A stretch of DNA of 6,922 nucleotides from assembly GCA_900555465.1 (NCBI GenBank), contig USLE01000064.1, forward strand, positions 1 through 6,922, in the 5' to 3' direction. Below, one piece after another: positions 6,277 to 6,922 of this stretch (positions within the stretch are counted from its first letter, which is position 1; every line of letters begins with the position of its first letter). Below the pieces are notes generated by a model. The model was not told the DNA's origin and searched no databases. It worked only from the letters and a program-made list of their open reading frames with translations. The stretch comes from an uncultured Butyricicoccus sp. Its GTDB lineage: Bacteria; Bacillota; Clostridia; Oscillospirales; Butyricicoccaceae. Made by a program: the position numbers and the translations under genes.

Positions 6277-6450
6277 TCAATGCCCGAAAACCCATCGCAG
6301 GAACGAGTGTTTATCGCGTATTACAACCACAGTGCGCTTAAATTCACAGCATTCCTCGCAAAAATCATTTCCCCACGACAACACCACATCCCATTTTGTG
6401 TAATTCGTCCCATGCAGCTTGTTAAAACAGTCCAGACAGAATTCAGCCAT
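6277..6450 (-). CDS. Small cysteine-rich (zinc-ribbon-like) protein, unknown function
   Basis: This intact frame encodes 57 aa from ATG 6450, with GAGGTGG (6461-6455) 4 nt upstream as SD. Two cysteine knuckles stand out: C5-x2-C8 near the N-terminus (MAEFCLDCFNKLHGT) and C31-x2-C34, with C35 adjacent (DFCEECCEFKR). This spacing fits a single zinc ribbon. The tail is basic and aromatic (KHSFLRWVFGH). It resembles short hypothetical proteins that begin MAxFCLxCWN and have a later CExC knuckle, which I recall from gut Clostridia; their function is unknown to me. It is divergent from the RHH regulator gene, and inverted repeats in between suggest joint control. The DNA is clearly AT-richer than the operon to the left, hinting at separate acquisition. 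A real gene is likely; a role in nucleic-acid binding would be a guess. Confidence 0.8.
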   Translation of the reverse strand: MAEFCLDCFNKLHGTNYTKWDVVLSWGNDFCEECCEFKRTVVVIRDKHSFLRWVFGH

Positions 6451-6477
6451 ACTACCACCTCATAGTGTTGTATTTTG

Positions 6478-6494
6478 TGGTTTATATTAAACCA
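6478..6494. promoter_or_regulatory. Palindrome between divergent genes, candidate RHH operator
   Basis: TGGTTTA (6478-6484) and TAAACCA (6488-6494) form a perfect 7-bp inverted repeat around TAT. It lies 12 nt upstream of a plausible plus-strand -10 box, TACAAT (6506-6511), whose -35 box is poor. Candidate minus-strand -10 sequences such as TAATAT (6489-6484) fall inside it. RHH proteins commonly bind short symmetrical sites in their own promoters, so autoregulation is a natural inference. Confidence 0.5.
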
Positions 6495-6546
6495 TATATT
6501 TGGGATACAATACAAACTACACTCTTTTCAAGAGGTGGTTCAAAAA

Positions 6547-6732
6547 ATGGGAAATTTTATTCCAAAACCATATAGCACCGAACAGGTATCCATTCGGGTA
6601 GACACCGAACTGCTCGCACGGGTTGAAGCTGCCGCCAACAAATACAACATGAGCCGTAATGCGTTTATCAACGAATGTATTCGTTATGCAATGGCAAATA
6701 TGGCAGACCCACCGGAAAGCAGCACAGATTGA
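6547..6732 (+). CDS. Ribbon-helix-helix (CopG/Arc-type) DNA-binding protein
   Basis: This 61-aa protein starts at ATG 6547, with GAGGTGG (6532-6538) 8 nt upstream; a GTG at 6475 in the same frame lies inside the palindromic promoter region and is rejected. EQVSIRVD (12-19) is the DNA-contacting beta strand. TELLARVEAAANKYN (20-34) is helix A, MSRNAFINECIRYAMANM (35-52) supplies the turn and helix B, and a short disordered tail ends the protein. This is the whole RHH fold and little else, so it should act as a dimer. It most likely represses its own promoter and perhaps the divergent cysteine-rich gene through the palindrome at 6478-6494 (inference). A solitary antitoxin is an alternative, but no toxin-like frame is adjacent in the same orientation. 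The family call is strong; the target is unknown. Confidence 0.9.
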   Translation: MGNFIPKPYSTEQVSIRVDTELLARVEAAANKYNMSRNAFINECIRYAMANMADPPESSTD

Positions 6733-6735
6733 CAA

Positions 6736-6770
6736 AAAATGCGGGCAGCGCAGTGCGCTGCCCGCATTTT
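6736..6770. terminator. Bidirectional intrinsic terminator between RHH gene and a converging gene
   Basis: AAAATGCGGGCAGCG (6736-6750) pairs perfectly with CGCTGCCCGCATTTT (6756-6770) around CAGTG; the complementarity continues into the loop. On the plus strand the stem ends in TTTT; on the minus strand it continues into TTTTTT. It lies 3 nt after the RHH stop and 17 nt beyond the stop of the minus-strand gene fragment. Confidence 0.93.
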
Positions 6771-6787
6771 GTTCTTTGTATCTGCCC

Positions 6788-6867
6788 TCAGCCGAAATGC
6801 CCCATCGCGCCGTACATCTCCGGACGGCGGTCGCAGAACGTGCCCCAGCTGCGGCGCAGCTCGCGGA
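6788..6867 (-). CDS. C-terminal fragment of an unidentified minus-strand gene, cut by adapter
   Basis: Only the last 25 codons remain, ending in TGA at 6790-6788. The final residues read CDRRPEMYGAMGHFG, a normal-looking composition with GC-rich codons like those of the operon genes. A terminator with a T6 tract on this strand follows directly, which supports a real gene end. The 5' part is missing because genomic sequence stops at about 6867, where the Nextera mosaic end begins. An open frame in another register continues through the adapter and starts MYKRQ, a typical translation of this adapter; it is not a real N-terminus. I do not recognise the family. Confidence 0.5.
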
Positions 6868-6922
6868 CTGTCTCTTATACACTCTGACGCTGCCGACGAT
6901 ACTCCTTGTGTAGATCTCGGTG
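6868..6922. other. Illumina Nextera adapter contamination (mosaic end, i5 index, P5)
   Basis: Reading plus, CTGTCTCTTATACAC followed by TCT (6868-6885) is the Tn5 mosaic end with one A missing. GACGCTGCCGACGA (6886-6899) is the Nextera Read-1 tail. TACTCCTT (6900-6907) is the reverse complement of i5 index AAGGAGTA, and GTGTAGATCTCGGTG (6908-6922) is the start of the reverse-complemented P5 primer. The order and spacing are exactly those of a read running through its insert. These bases are not part of the organism's genome. Confidence 0.98.

Noticed and set aside
6547..6732. RHH protein as the antitoxin of a type II toxin-antitoxin pair
   Set aside because: No toxin-like gene is adjacent in the same orientation. 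The only partner is divergent and cysteine-rich, unlike RelE, PemK or HipA-type toxins.
6517..6882. A 121-codon minus-strand frame starting MYKRQ
   Set aside because: Its start lies inside the Nextera mosaic end; MYKRQ is a known adapter translation artefact. The rest is antisense to the RHH gene.
1..6922. CRISPR array, tRNA/rRNA gene, insertion sequence or integrase
   Set aside because: No regularly spaced direct repeats, no cloverleaf or rRNA segments and no transposase or recombinase motifs were found. The only Tn5-like end is the sequencing adapter.

Overview
The window looks like chromosomal DNA from a GC-rich, low-redundancy-intergenic Clostridia member, most likely a gut Oscillospiraceae/Butyricicoccaceae-type Firmicute. 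The basis is a T-box riboswitch, strong SD sequences (AAGGAGG type), sigma-A promoters with exact 17-bp spacers, and a three-gene LRR / VWA-like / MoxR-ATPase set of a kind I associate with that group. The genus is inference. The last 55 bases are not genomic: they are an Illumina Nextera adapter with its index.

Layout. Positions 1-176 hold no gene but contain several hairpins, some of them terminator-like. Positions 177-1544 (minus) encode a TrpB2-type tryptophan synthase beta chain. It is preceded by a complete Trp-specific T-box leader (about 1633-1922: promoter, Stem I with UGG specifier, T-box, competing terminator). Positions 2016-2249 (minus) encode a small two-helix membrane protein with its own promoter. 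Back to back with it, a plus-strand promoter (2332-2360) opens a three-gene operon: an LRR_5/BspA-like protein with a helical C-terminus (2400-3374), a DUF2201-type metallopeptidase-like plus VWA protein (3426-4718), and a MoxR-type AAA+ ATPase (4750-6240). A perfect bidirectional hairpin closes the operon (6241-6274).

Positions 6275-6770 form a visibly AT-richer cassette. A 57-aa cysteine-rich zinc-ribbon-like protein (minus, 6277-6450) is divergent from a 61-aa ribbon-helix-helix DNA-binding protein (plus, 6547-6732), with nested inverted repeats between them. A second bidirectional terminator (6736-6770) separates this from the C-terminal end of an unidentified minus-strand gene, which is cut at 6867 by the adapter.

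How the parts work together. The T-box should make trpB expression respond to uncharged tRNA-Trp. The MoxR ATPase and VWA protein resemble a chaperone/remodelling pair (RavA-ViaA logic), and the LRR protein is a candidate substrate-recognition or scaffold partner. The RHH protein probably autoregulates the divergent pair through the palindrome at 6478-6494. The most notable biological point is that the metallopeptidase-like domain carries H-T-V-F-H where HExxH would be expected, so its catalytic glutamate is missing. No tRNA, rRNA, CRISPR array, insertion sequence or integrase was seen.
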